Shown: positions 53,255 through 64,000 of the stretch, one piece after another
How the letters are laid out: every line of letters begins with the position of its first letter
How positions within the stretch are numbered: the stretch's first letter is position 1
Assembly (NCBI GenBank): GCA_035297145.1
Contig: DATGZN010000027.1
Span: forward strand, 1-64,000
Direction of reading: 5' to 3'
DNA length: 64,000 nucleotides
Source: QHXW01 sp035297145
GTDB taxonomy: Bacteria > Acidobacteriota > Terriglobia > Bryobacterales > Bryobacteraceae
Notes under the pieces: generated by a model
Told to the model about the DNA's origin: nothing
The model's database searches: none
Seen by the model: the letters and a program-made list of their open reading frames with translations, nothing else
Position numbers and translations under genes: made by a program

Positions 53255-54997
53255 ATGTTCCTGTTCGACCTCTTCCAATCATTCCTGCCTCTTCACAATC
53301 CGCTCGGCTTTGGAGCCAGCGACTTCATCGAACTAACGCTGGCCGGGATGCTGGTTCTGGCGACTCTCTTCTGGCGCCCATGCATCCAGCCGTACGCACT
53401 TCGGCTCGCGGAGAGGACCGGATGGTGCATGCTCCTGCTGGCTTTACTCGCGGTGGCGCTCCGTCTGGCTCTCATCCCTCACCATCCGATCCCGACGCCC
53501 GATATCTATGACGAATTCAGCCATCTGCTGGTAGCCGACACGCTGCGCCATTTTCGCCTGGCCAATCCACCGCATCCTCTGCACCAATTTTTCGAAACAT
53601 TCTTCGTTCTCCAGGAGCCCACTTACAGCTCCATCTATCCCCTCGGTCAGGGCTTGATCCTGGCGTTGGGGTGGACCGTCTTTGGTCATCCCTGGGCGGG
53701 CGTAGTTGTTGCGATCGCCGCGTTCTGCTCCCTGTGCTATTGGATGCTGCGCGCATGGACAACGCCTGGTTGGGCGCTACTCGGGGGCGTGCTGACGGTC
53801 ATCGAATTCGGTCCGCTCAACCAGTGGATGAACAGCTACTGGGGCGGCGCCGTTCCTGCCGCGGCCGGGTGCCTGGTTTTCGGCGCATTACCCAGGTTGC
53901 GCGAAAATGGCCGCCTTCGCGATGCCGCTTGGCTCGGTCTCGGCCTCGGGTTCCACTTGCTCACTCGGCAGTATGAATCCATCTTCCTGTTTCTGAGCGT
54001 GGTCCTTTTCTTTTTGCCGGATCTAAGACAACGGAGTTCCTTGCTCAGGCTGGCCCGGCCCGCTGCTGTTGCGCTCTCCATCGTGTTGCTGGCACTCGCA
54101 GTCACGCTGGTCCAGAACAAGCGTGTCACCGGCAGTTGGACCACGCTGCCGGAAGTGCTCAGCCAATATCAGTACGGCGTCCCGGCGGCGCTCACGTTCC
54201 TGCCTGACCCCATTCCTCATCGTGAACTCACACCACAACAGGCGCTCGATTACAAGATGCAGCGCGGATTTGGCGGCAGCCATAGTGAGACCCTGAGCAG
54301 CTTCTTGTTGCGCCTCGAATACCGTGTACGCTTTTACCGGTTCTTCTTCGTCGCGCCGCTGTACCTGGTGCTTCCTGTCTTTCTTGTGACCATCCGCGAG
54401 TTCCGGTTGGTTTGGGTGGTTCTCACCTTGCTCCTCTTCGCGCTCGGCGTGAATTTCTTCCCGCTATTTGGGTTTCACTACATTGCCGCTGTCGCGAGCC
54501 TGTTCGTTCTCATCAGTGTGATCGGGCTCGATCGCCTCAGCCGGTTCACCATTCGCGGACGGTCCGGCGGGCGGCAAGCGGCTACGCTTATCGTTTTCCT
54601 TTGTGTCTCCCAGTTCGTCTTTTGGTACGCCCTTCACGTTTTTGAAACCCGCGATTTCTCGATGGCCTTGCGGCAGTACGAGACGTGGGACGCGATCAAT
54701 CATGGATTTCCGGACCGGCGGATTGCTGTTAACCATCAGCTCGCGCAACTCCCCGGCAGGCTATTGGTGTTCGTCCGCTACTGGCCGCAGCATATTTTCC
54801 AGGAAGAATGGGTCTACAATGCGGCCGATATCGATGGTTCTCGCATTGTTTGGGCGCGCGACCTCGGCGCGGATGAGAATGAGAAGCTCCGGCGCTACTA
54901 TCCGGATCGCTCTACCTGGCTGTTGGAACCCGACGCTCGCCCGCCCAAGCTCAGCCCGTACCAGCCCGGGCCGCTGACGAATGTCGAGGGTCCGTAG
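53255..54997 (+). CDS. GT-C-like polytopic membrane protein, copy 1
   Basis: 580 residues with about ten membrane segments. A DEFSHLLVADTL motif in the first large extracytoplasmic loop (~87) and the soluble C-terminal ~90 residues (YWPQHIFQEEWVYNAADIDGSRIVWARDLG) suggest a GT39/GT-C transferase that uses a polyprenyl-linked sugar. It starts six bases after the GT2 gene. It is a clear tandem paralogue of the next gene, sharing long identical stretches such as HQFFETFFVLQEP, MLRAWTTPGWAL and DARPPKL. Confidence 0.7.
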   Translation: MFLFDLFQSFLPLHNPLGFGASDFIELTLAGMLVLATLFWRPCIQPYALRLAERTGWCMLLLALLAVALRLALIPHHPIPTPDIYDEFSHLLVADTLRHFRLANPPHPLHQFFETFFVLQEPTYSSIYPLGQGLILALGWTVFGHPWAGVVVAIAAFCSLCYWMLRAWTTPGWALLGGVLTVIEFGPLNQWMNSYWGGAVPAAAGCLVFGALPRLRENGRLRDAAWLGLGLGFHLLTRQYESIFLFLSVVLFFLPDLRQRSSLLRLARPAAVALSIVLLALAVTLVQNKRVTGSWTTLPEVLSQYQYGVPAALTFLPDPIPHRELTPQQALDYKMQRGFGGSHSETLSSFLLRLEYRVRFYRFFFVAPLYLVLPVFLVTIREFRLVWVVLTLLLFALGVNFFPLFGFHYIAAVASLFVLISVIGLDRLSRFTIRGRSGGRQAATLIVFLCVSQFVFWYALHVFETRDFSMALRQYETWDAINHGFPDRRIAVNHQLAQLPGRLLVFVRYWPQHIFQEEWVYNAADIDGSRIVWARDLGADENEKLRRYYPDRSTWLLEPDARPPKLSPYQPGPLTNVEGP

Positions 54998-55005
54998 GAG
55001 CGGCG

Positions 55006-56730
55006 ATGTTTTTGTTGGACCTGTTTCGCTCGTTCCTGCCTCTGCACAATCCCATCGGCTTCGGTGCGAGCGACTTCATTCTGCTCACCGTGGCTGCGGT
55101 GCTTGTATTGTTTGCGCTGCTTTGGCGGCCGATCGTTGAGCCCTGCGTCCGCTCGCTTGCTCCGCGCGCGGGTTGGTGTATGCTGCTGCTGGCGGTTCTG
55201 CCCGTTGCGCTGCGGCTGTTGTTGCTCGCTCACCATCCCATTCCAACGCCATCCGTTTCCGACGAATTTAGCCATCTGCTGGTTGCCGACACTCTACTTC
55301 ACTTCCGCCTCGCCAACCCGCCGCACGCGCTGCACCAGTTCTTCGAAACGTTTTTCGTATTGCAGGAGCCGGCTTACGGCTCCATCTATGCGATCGGACA
55401 GGGCATGGTGCTGGTGCTCGGCCGGCTGCTCTTCGGTCACCCCTGGGCAGGCGTCGCTCTCGCGACCGCGGCCCTCTGCTCGCTTTCTTACTGGATGCTG
55501 CGCGCGTGGACCACGCCTGGTTGGGCGCTCGCCGGTGGCCTCGTATGCGTCATGCAGTTTGGCCCTTTGTGCCAGTGGATGAATAGCTATTGGTGTGGCT
55601 CCGTCCCCGCCGCAGCCGGCTGCCTGGTTTTTGGAGCGCTGCCCAGGCTGCGCGAAAACGGCCGCCCTCGCGATGCCGCTCTATTAGCTCTGGGCCTCGC
55701 AATCAATTTGCTGACCCGCCCTTACGAATCTGTCTTTCTAGTGTTGAGCGTGCTTCTGTTCTTCGCACCGGCTCCTCGCAAGTTCGTCAGAGCCATACCC
55801 GTGATGGTCCTGGTGATCACTCCGTCGGTCGTATTGACTCTCGCGCAGAACAAACACGCTACCGGCAGTTGGACCACGCTTCCTTACATGCTCAGCCGCT
55901 ACCAATACGGCGTGCCCACGACGTTTACCTTCCAGCCGAATCCCATCCCCCACCGTCAACTGACGCCGGAGCAGCAGCTCGATTATGAAACGCAAGTGGC
56001 CGTTCACGGGAAAGATACCGACACGATCGGCCGCTATTTCGAGCGGTTCCTCTTCCGCGTGCGCTTCAATCGCTTTTTTTGGGTTGCTCCACTTTACCTT
56101 GCCTTTCCGTTTTTCATTCTGGCGCTGCGCGAGAAGCGCTTCATTTGGGTCGTGGCCACTCTGCTCCTCGTCAGCCTGGGAACGAATTTCTATCCGTACT
56201 TTTACCCGCATTACATCGCCGCGGTGACTTGCCTGTTCGTGCTGGTAAGCATCGCCGGCCTCGAACGATTGAGCCGGCTATCCGTTCGCGGAAGGCCCGT
56301 AGGCCAGGATGCCGCTCGGCTGATCCTTTTTCTTGGCACCGCGCATTTTCTGTTTTGGTACGGCGTGCACCTGTTCGAGAACCAGCCATTCACCAGGCCG
56401 CTGGAGCAATTTCAAACCTGGGACATCATCAATCATGACGATCCAGAAGGGCGGATCGCGATCCACAACCAGCTCATGAAGTCGCCGGGCAAGCAATTGG
56501 TGTTTGTGCGTTACTGGCCGCAACACGCTTTTCAGGAATGGGTTCACAACGCCGCGGATATCGACGGTTCCCCGATCGTATGGGCGCGCGATCTCGGCGC
56601 CGCGGAAAACGCCAAACTTGTTCGCTACTATCCGAATCGTTCGGCCTGGTTGTTGGAACCGGATGCGCGCCCGCCGAAACTGACGCCGTACGTGCCGGAT
56701 TTGGCGCTACAGTTCGAGACGCCGCCTTAA
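55006..56730 (+). CDS. GT-C-like polytopic membrane protein, copy 2
   Basis: 574 residues, closely similar to copy 1 along its whole length. The extracytoplasmic DEFSHLLVADTL motif and the C-terminal block (VHNAADIDGSPIVWARDLG) are kept, so both copies are probably active. AGGAG lies just before the ATG, eight bases after copy 1 stops. The divergence suggests different acceptors or donors rather than redundancy. Its stop codon overlaps that of the convergent receiver-like gene. Confidence 0.7.
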   Translation: MFLLDLFRSFLPLHNPIGFGASDFILLTVAAVLVLFALLWRPIVEPCVRSLAPRAGWCMLLLAVLPVALRLLLLAHHPIPTPSVSDEFSHLLVADTLLHFRLANPPHALHQFFETFFVLQEPAYGSIYAIGQGMVLVLGRLLFGHPWAGVALATAALCSLSYWMLRAWTTPGWALAGGLVCVMQFGPLCQWMNSYWCGSVPAAAGCLVFGALPRLRENGRPRDAALLALGLAINLLTRPYESVFLVLSVLLFFAPAPRKFVRAIPVMVLVITPSVVLTLAQNKHATGSWTTLPYMLSRYQYGVPTTFTFQPNPIPHRQLTPEQQLDYETQVAVHGKDTDTIGRYFERFLFRVRFNRFFWVAPLYLAFPFFILALREKRFIWVVATLLLVSLGTNFYPYFYPHYIAAVTCLFVLVSIAGLERLSRLSVRGRPVGQDAARLILFLGTAHFLFWYGVHLFENQPFTRPLEQFQTWDIINHDDPEGRIAIHNQLMKSPGKQLVFVRYWPQHAFQEWVHNAADIDGSPIVWARDLGAAENAKLVRYYPNRSAWLLEPDARPPKLTPYVPDLALQFETPP

Positions 56731-57353
56731 AGCGCGCGAGCGTGTAGGACTTTTTGAACCGCCTCGGCCAACGGCAAAGCGGAAAATGGACTGTCGATCC
56801 GTGCCGACGCGCCGGCCTGCAATTTCCCACCCGCCGGCTCAGACACCACGACCGGTACTTTAGGCCGCGTGCCCTTGAGCGCCAGTATCGCCTGGACGCT
56901 CGAGCTGCGCGTATCGACAACCACTAACGCCACACGGCCCGCAGCCTTCCGGAAAACGGTGGCGGCCTGTGCTCCGTTATCCACCAGAGCTACGTTGTAC
57001 CCGTAGCGCTCGAGCGCGGTTTTCGCGATGAGCCGCTGTCCCTCGTCGCTCGCGACCACCAGGATGGTCTTCCGCGTGTCCACCGCTTTCCCAGTCGCGC
57101 CGCGCCCCAGAACCCGGTCGATGGCCGCCGAAACCCGCGCTGCCGTCACGTAGTTGCTGTCGAGCACCGAAAAGTAGGCGGTCCCGAGCATCACCGCAAG
57201 ACACAGCAGCGCGACGATCACATCCCCATAATCCTTGAATGACGGCTTGCGGTGCCCATAGGGTATCTCCCGGCCTTGACCGACGATTTGCGCCACCGAG
57301 AATGCCGCTTTGGGCGGCGCTTCCGTCGTTGAGGGAGTCATTTTCGGCGTCAT
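56727..57353 (-). CDS. Membrane-anchored degenerate receiver-domain protein
   Basis: About 208 residues. ATG 57353 is preceded by AGGAGGAG; the frame is open to 57410. A soluble N-terminal ~40 residues is followed by one membrane segment (DVIVALLCLAVMLGTAYFSVL), then a CheY-like domain (~95-205). The acidic pocket is reduced (VVASDEGQ), an Asp remains at the phosphorylation position (VALVVVDTRSSS), and the usual C-terminal Lys-Pro is replaced (RIDSPF). This looks like a pseudo-receiver tethered to the inner membrane. No partner kinase is adjacent; function unknown. Confidence 0.65.
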   Translation of the reverse strand: MTPKMTPSTTEAPPKAAFSVAQIVGQGREIPYGHRKPSFKDYGDVIVALLCLAVMLGTAYFSVLDSNYVTAARVSAAIDRVLGRGATGKAVDTRKTILVVASDEGQRLIAKTALERYGYNVALVDNGAQAATVFRKAAGRVALVVVDTRSSSVQAILALKGTRPKVPVVVSEPAGGKLQAGASARIDSPFSALPLAEAVQKVLHARAL

Positions 57354-57721
57354 ACCGGCACACTCCTCCTCTGCCGTTTCTGAAGCCTTCCAGCTCCGGC
57401 GTCGGTTCAAGATTTGTCGATCAAGATGACCTTAGCCTGAACCGCTAACCTTGGACAATCAGGCAATCACCCGGTGTAATAGGATCGTGGGATTTGTTCT
57501 CTGGATCTCCGGCGACGTCGCCTGGGCGCAAGGTACCTATGAATCCCGCGCCATGGGATCAGCCGTCATCTCAGTGACGGACTTGTTCCGCCAGCGCGAC
57601 TTCCGCCCCACGCGCCGGCCGCCGAGCGTCTTCGACCGGGGATACGTCGGCTGGTTCGCGTCTTTATCGGACGTGAACGCGCGGCTGCGGACGAAAAACG
57701 GCGCTATGCTAATGTCCAGAT
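57354..57721. other. 368-bp stretch without a supported gene
   Basis: A plus-strand frame starting with a TTG at 57451 is open to 57780, but it has no ribosome site, ends in an Arg-rich shadow-like tail and overlaps the better-supported mini-gene at 57722. I see no terminator or RNA here. Confidence 0.4.
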
Positions 57722-57832
57722 ATGGTCCCCGTCCAAGAGGCCGTCAAACAGGCCGTGGCGTTCGCTCGCGACGTGCTTGAAACTGCGCGAACCAACGAAT
57801 TTCCGTCGGAATGGCAGCGAAGGAAGAGATGA
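57722..57832 (+). CDS. 36-residue small protein of unknown function
   Basis: MVPVQEAVKQAVAFARDVLE begins an amphipathic helix-like peptide of 36 residues ending QRRKR. The stop overlaps the next ATG as ATGA, which argues that the frame is translated. The N-terminus resembles the first helix of small acidobacterial proteins that are normally longer, so this may be a shortened copy. No functional claim is made. Confidence 0.45.
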   Translation: MVPVQEAVKQAVAFARDVLETARTNEFPSEWQRRKR

Positions 57833-58047
57833 TCAAAGGCCAAGCGTCGGACGGTAACGAGGTGTTCGACTTCATGGTGGAACGACACGCCACAGGAGGT
57901 TTCTTGTTGTCAATTCACTACAGCGGCGACGGGGCGAAAAACGTCACTGGCGCCGGGTTGTGGCCGACCGTTGAAAAGGCGAAATCGGTCGCCGAGCAAA
58001 GCGCCCAAAGATTGTTGCATGGCGCAACAATGACTTGGCATGAATAG
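57829..58047 (+). CDS. 72-residue small protein coupled to the preceding mini-gene
   Basis: 72 residues starting MIKGQASDGNEVFDFMVE. The ATG overlaps the preceding stop (ATGA) and AAGGAAGAG lies just upstream, making this start better than the in-frame ATG at 57811. The sequence looks like a small alpha/beta fold (FLLSIHYSGD, KAKSVAEQSAQRLL). No domain is recognised and no neighbour suggests a role. Confidence 0.5.
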   Translation: MIKGQASDGNEVFDFMVERHATGGFLLSIHYSGDGAKNVTGAGLWPTVEKAKSVAEQSAQRLLHGATMTWHE

Positions 58048-58124
58048 CTGATCGTACTGACAGCGCAGCGCAACAACTCAGACGTGCCGACCATCGCGGC
58101 CGCGCGTTTTGGGCGGTTGTCACG

Positions 58125-59573
58125 TTACAGCCCCGCCCTCTTCCACAACTCGTCCACCCGCTGCTTCACCTCGCGCGACATTCGGATCTCGCCCGGCCAA
58201 GGCCGTGAAAAGCCCTCGCCCGGCCACTTGCGCGTAGCGTCAATCCCCATCTTCGAGCCGTAATTCGGCAGGCGGCTCGCGTGGTCGAGCGAATCTACCG
58301 GCCCCATTGTGAATTGGATGTCACGCTCCGGGTCTATGTGGTTGAGCGCCTTCCACGCCACCTCGCGCACGTTTTGCACGTCCACATCTTCATCCACCAC
58401 CACAATGCACTTGGTGAACATCGCCTGCCCCAGCCCCCAGATGGCGCTCATCACTTTTCGGGCGTGGCCTGGATACGACTTGCGTATCGAAACCAGCATC
58501 AAGTTATGGAAGATGCCCTCGGCGGGCATGCAAATGTCCCGGATCTCCGGCAGTTGCAGCCGCATCAGCGGCAGAAAGATCCGCTCCACCGCCTTGCCCA
58601 TGTAGTAGTCTTCCATGGGCGGCGGCCCGACGATGGTGGTCGCATAAACCGGCTCCTTGCGCTGTGTGATGCACGTGACGTGAAAAACCGGGTACTCGTC
58701 GGCCAGCGAATAGAAACCGGTATGATCGCCGAACGGGCCTTCCGTGCGCAGCTCACCAAGTTTCACATAGCCTTCGAGTACGATTTCCGCGTTCGCCGGC
58801 GCCTCCAAATCGCAGGTCTGGCACTTCACCATCTCCACCGGACTCGATCGCAGAAATCCCGCCATCATCATCTCGTCGAGATCCGGAGGCAGCGGCAGAA
58901 TCCCCGAGTACATGGTCGCCGGATCCGAGCCAATCGCTACCGCCACGTCCATGCGATCTTTGCCGGATTGCGCCAGCATGCGCCGGTAGTGCTCCGCCCC
59001 TTGCTTGTGCGTTTGCCAGTGCATGCCCGCGGTGCGCTCATCATAAAGCTGCATGCGGTAGACACCGCAGTTGCGCTTACCGGTCTCCGGATTTTTCGAG
59101 AACACCATGGGAAGGGTGATGAATCTTCCGCCGTCTTCCGGCCAGCACTGGAGCACCGGATAATCGAACAGAGAAAATCCTTCGTGCTTGATGACTTCCT
59201 GACACGCGCCTTTGGAAACGATCTTCGGAAAAAACGCCCCCGTCTCAGCCAGCTTGGGAAGCATCTTCAATTTACCGATCAGCCCCTCCGGCATCCGCAT
59301 CTCGAGATACTCCGCGATGCGGCGGGCGATGTCGTCGACCGATGCCACTTCAAGCGCCAGCTCCATGCGGCGCATGCTGGCGTAGCTGTTGATCAGGACT
59401 GGAATTCTGTAGCCCGCCGGCCGTTCGAACAGCAGCGCCGGTCCGCCTGCCTTCACGGCGCGGTCCGCGAACTCCGCAATCTCGAGCACCGGATCCACTT
59501 CGAGCGAGATGCGCTTCAGCTCACCTGCCTTTTCCAGTGTGTCAATGAATTCGCCGAGATCGCGGTAAGCCAT
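58125..59573 (-). CDS. UbiD-family (de)carboxylase
   Basis: 482 residues from ATG 59573 (frame open to 59606). It is full length for UbiD: N-terminal MAYRDLGEFIDTLEKAGEL, the prenylated-FMN/Mn region (FITLPMVFSKNPETGKRNCGVYRMQLYD), and the catalytic segment KLGELRTEGPFGDHTGFYS bearing the R-E-(E/D) residues. These enzymes need prenylated FMN made by UbiX and decarboxylate 4-hydroxybenzoate-type precursors of ubiquinone/menaquinone or other aromatics. No ubiX is in the window. The neighbouring histidine kinase is on the same strand but 47 bp away and not obviously related. Confidence 0.9.
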   Translation of the reverse strand: MAYRDLGEFIDTLEKAGELKRISLEVDPVLEIAEFADRAVKAGGPALLFERPAGYRIPVLINSYASMRRMELALEVASVDDIARRIAEYLEMRMPEGLIGKLKMLPKLAETGAFFPKIVSKGACQEVIKHEGFSLFDYPVLQCWPEDGGRFITLPMVFSKNPETGKRNCGVYRMQLYDERTAGMHWQTHKQGAEHYRRMLAQSGKDRMDVAVAIGSDPATMYSGILPLPPDLDEMMMAGFLRSSPVEMVKCQTCDLEAPANAEIVLEGYVKLGELRTEGPFGDHTGFYSLADEYPVFHVTCITQRKEPVYATTIVGPPPMEDYYMGKAVERIFLPLMRLQLPEIRDICMPAEGIFHNLMLVSIRKSYPGHARKVMSAIWGLGQAMFTKCIVVVDEDVDVQNVREVAWKALNHIDPERDIQFTMGPVDSLDHASRLPNYGSKMGIDATRKWPGEGFSRPWPGEIRMSREVKQRVDELWKRAGL

Positions 59574-59620
59574 CGGAGAGAGTCCTATTATGATGGCACG
59601 CGGCAATGAACCGCAAAGCG

Positions 59621-63430
<3,810 letters not shown>

Positions 63431-63596
63431 GCGCCTCCGTTCTGCCGGGCAGACTATACCCGTCCATCCTCTTATCGGCAGAACCCGCGGGCACTTTAGG
63501 AGCGGAGTTTTTGGCTGGTCAAAGGTCGACTCGGTTTGCCGGTCTTCTCCCTACGCTGCGCCTAAGTTTCGTTTATCATTGCACTTCGGGGTCTTC

Positions 63597-64000
63597 ATGA
63601 AAAATAGAATCGCGTTTGTGACGGGCGCGAGCCGCGGCATCGGACGGGCCTGTGCCATGGCTCTTTCTGCCGCCGGCGCGCGCGTGGTCCTGGCCGCCCG
63701 CCAACTCGACAAACTCGAGCAGGTCGCGGCCGAAATCCGAACCGCTGCGGGCCAGGCGTTTGTCGTCCCCATGGACTTGGGCGCTCCCGACTCTATCCGT
63801 TCCGCTTTCTCCAAGGCCGCCAAGGAGTTCGGCCGCATCGACATCCTGGTCAACAACGCCGCCATCACTAAGGATGGCCTCGCCGTCCGCATGAAACAGC
63901 AGGATTGGGACGATGTACTGGCTACCAACCTCACCGGTGCGTTTGTCGCCACGCAGCAGGTCCTGCTGGGCATGATGCGCGAGCGCTGGGGCCGCATCAT
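63597..64000 (+). CDS. FabG-like 3-oxoacyl-ACP reductase / SDR, partial at right edge
   Basis: The first ~134 codons of a classical short-chain dehydrogenase: FVTGASRGIGRACAMALSAAG for NADP binding, LVNNAAITKDGLAVRMKQQDWDDVLATNLTGAF typical of FabG, ending at RWGRII just before the expected catalytic Ser. The YxxxK active site lies beyond the window. FabG reduces 3-oxoacyl-ACP in fatty acid synthesis, but paralogues with other substrates are common, so the role is provisional. The upstream 166 bp separate it from the divergent histidine kinase gene. Confidence 0.85.
   Translation, partial: MKNRIAFVTGASRGIGRACAMALSAAGARVVLAARQLDKLEQVAAEIRTAAGQAFVVPMDLGAPDSIRSAFSKAAKEFGRIDILVNNAAITKDGLAVRMKQQDWDDVLATNLTGAFVATQQVLLGMMRERWGRI

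Noticed and set aside
57451..57780. 109-codon plus-strand frame from a TTG
   Set aside because: No ribosome site, Arg-rich shadow-like C-terminus, and it overlaps a better-supported coupled mini-gene in another frame.
58281..59609. 442-codon plus-strand frame opposite the UbiD gene
   Set aside because: His/Arg-rich antisense shadow; the minus-strand frame has full UbiD conservation.

Overview
The window looks like a chromosomal segment of a soil-type acidobacterium, probably of the Solibacter/Bryobacteraceae kind. This is inferred from gene content: three ~1,110-1,150-residue Oar-like TonB-dependent receptors with an N-terminal carboxypeptidase-regulatory domain and C-terminal Phe, a PVC-type heme-binding CxxCH lipoprotein, a MacB-like (ADOP-type) permease remnant, many secreted glycan-related proteins and high GC. 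No taxonomic marker gene is present, so the assignment is provisional. No CRISPR array, prophage or replication origin was seen.

Layout. 1-3.8 kb: N-terminally truncated methyltransferase, a membrane-anchored PQQ-type beta-propeller protein and a lipoprotein. 3.8-9.1 kb: a 5-kb module bounded by perfect 22-bp direct repeats. It holds a giant SGNH-hydrolase/NodU-type carbamoyltransferase fusion converging on a GINT1-like glycan protein, and a broken FAD monooxygenase lies on its right flank. 9.2-10.9 kb: small genes, a hairpin repeat and a frameshifted ABC-permease remnant. 10.9-24 kb: a TonB receptor with an isochorismatase-fold/NPCBM protein, then a PVC-type cytochrome, a di-heme cytochrome, an aldonolactone/alditol-oxidase-like flavoprotein and a GH39-like hydrolase. 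24-29.5 kb: an eroded zone with a frameshifted DM9-repeat protein, a secreted protein with a frameshifted start, TPR and PQQ-dehydrogenase remnants, a truncated vWA protein and a tandem-repeat array.

29.6-46.3 kb is the most coherent and least familiar locus. An apparent eight-gene minus-strand operon reads TonB receptor, secreted protein D, RmlD-like SDR, DegT aminotransferase, L-arabinokinase-like GHMP kinase, DMT transporter, secreted protein A, class III aminotransferase. A GntR/FCD regulator lies just upstream of it and is divergent from a two-gene operon encoding secreted proteins B and C. A, B, C and D are mutual paralogues that look alpha-helical-toroid-like and match no family I can name. 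Together they suggest an uncharacterised carbohydrate (possibly uronate or amino-sugar) uptake and processing system.

46.3-57.4 kb: a second copy of the hairpin repeat, a transposase tail beside tRNA-His, a third TonB receptor with a strong terminator, and an envelope-glycan cluster (GT39-like, methyltransferase, GT2 and two tandem GT-C-like paralogues). 57.4-64 kb: a degenerate receiver protein, two translationally coupled mini-genes, a UbiD-type decarboxylase, a large hybrid histidine kinase and the start of a FabG-like reductase that runs off the right edge.
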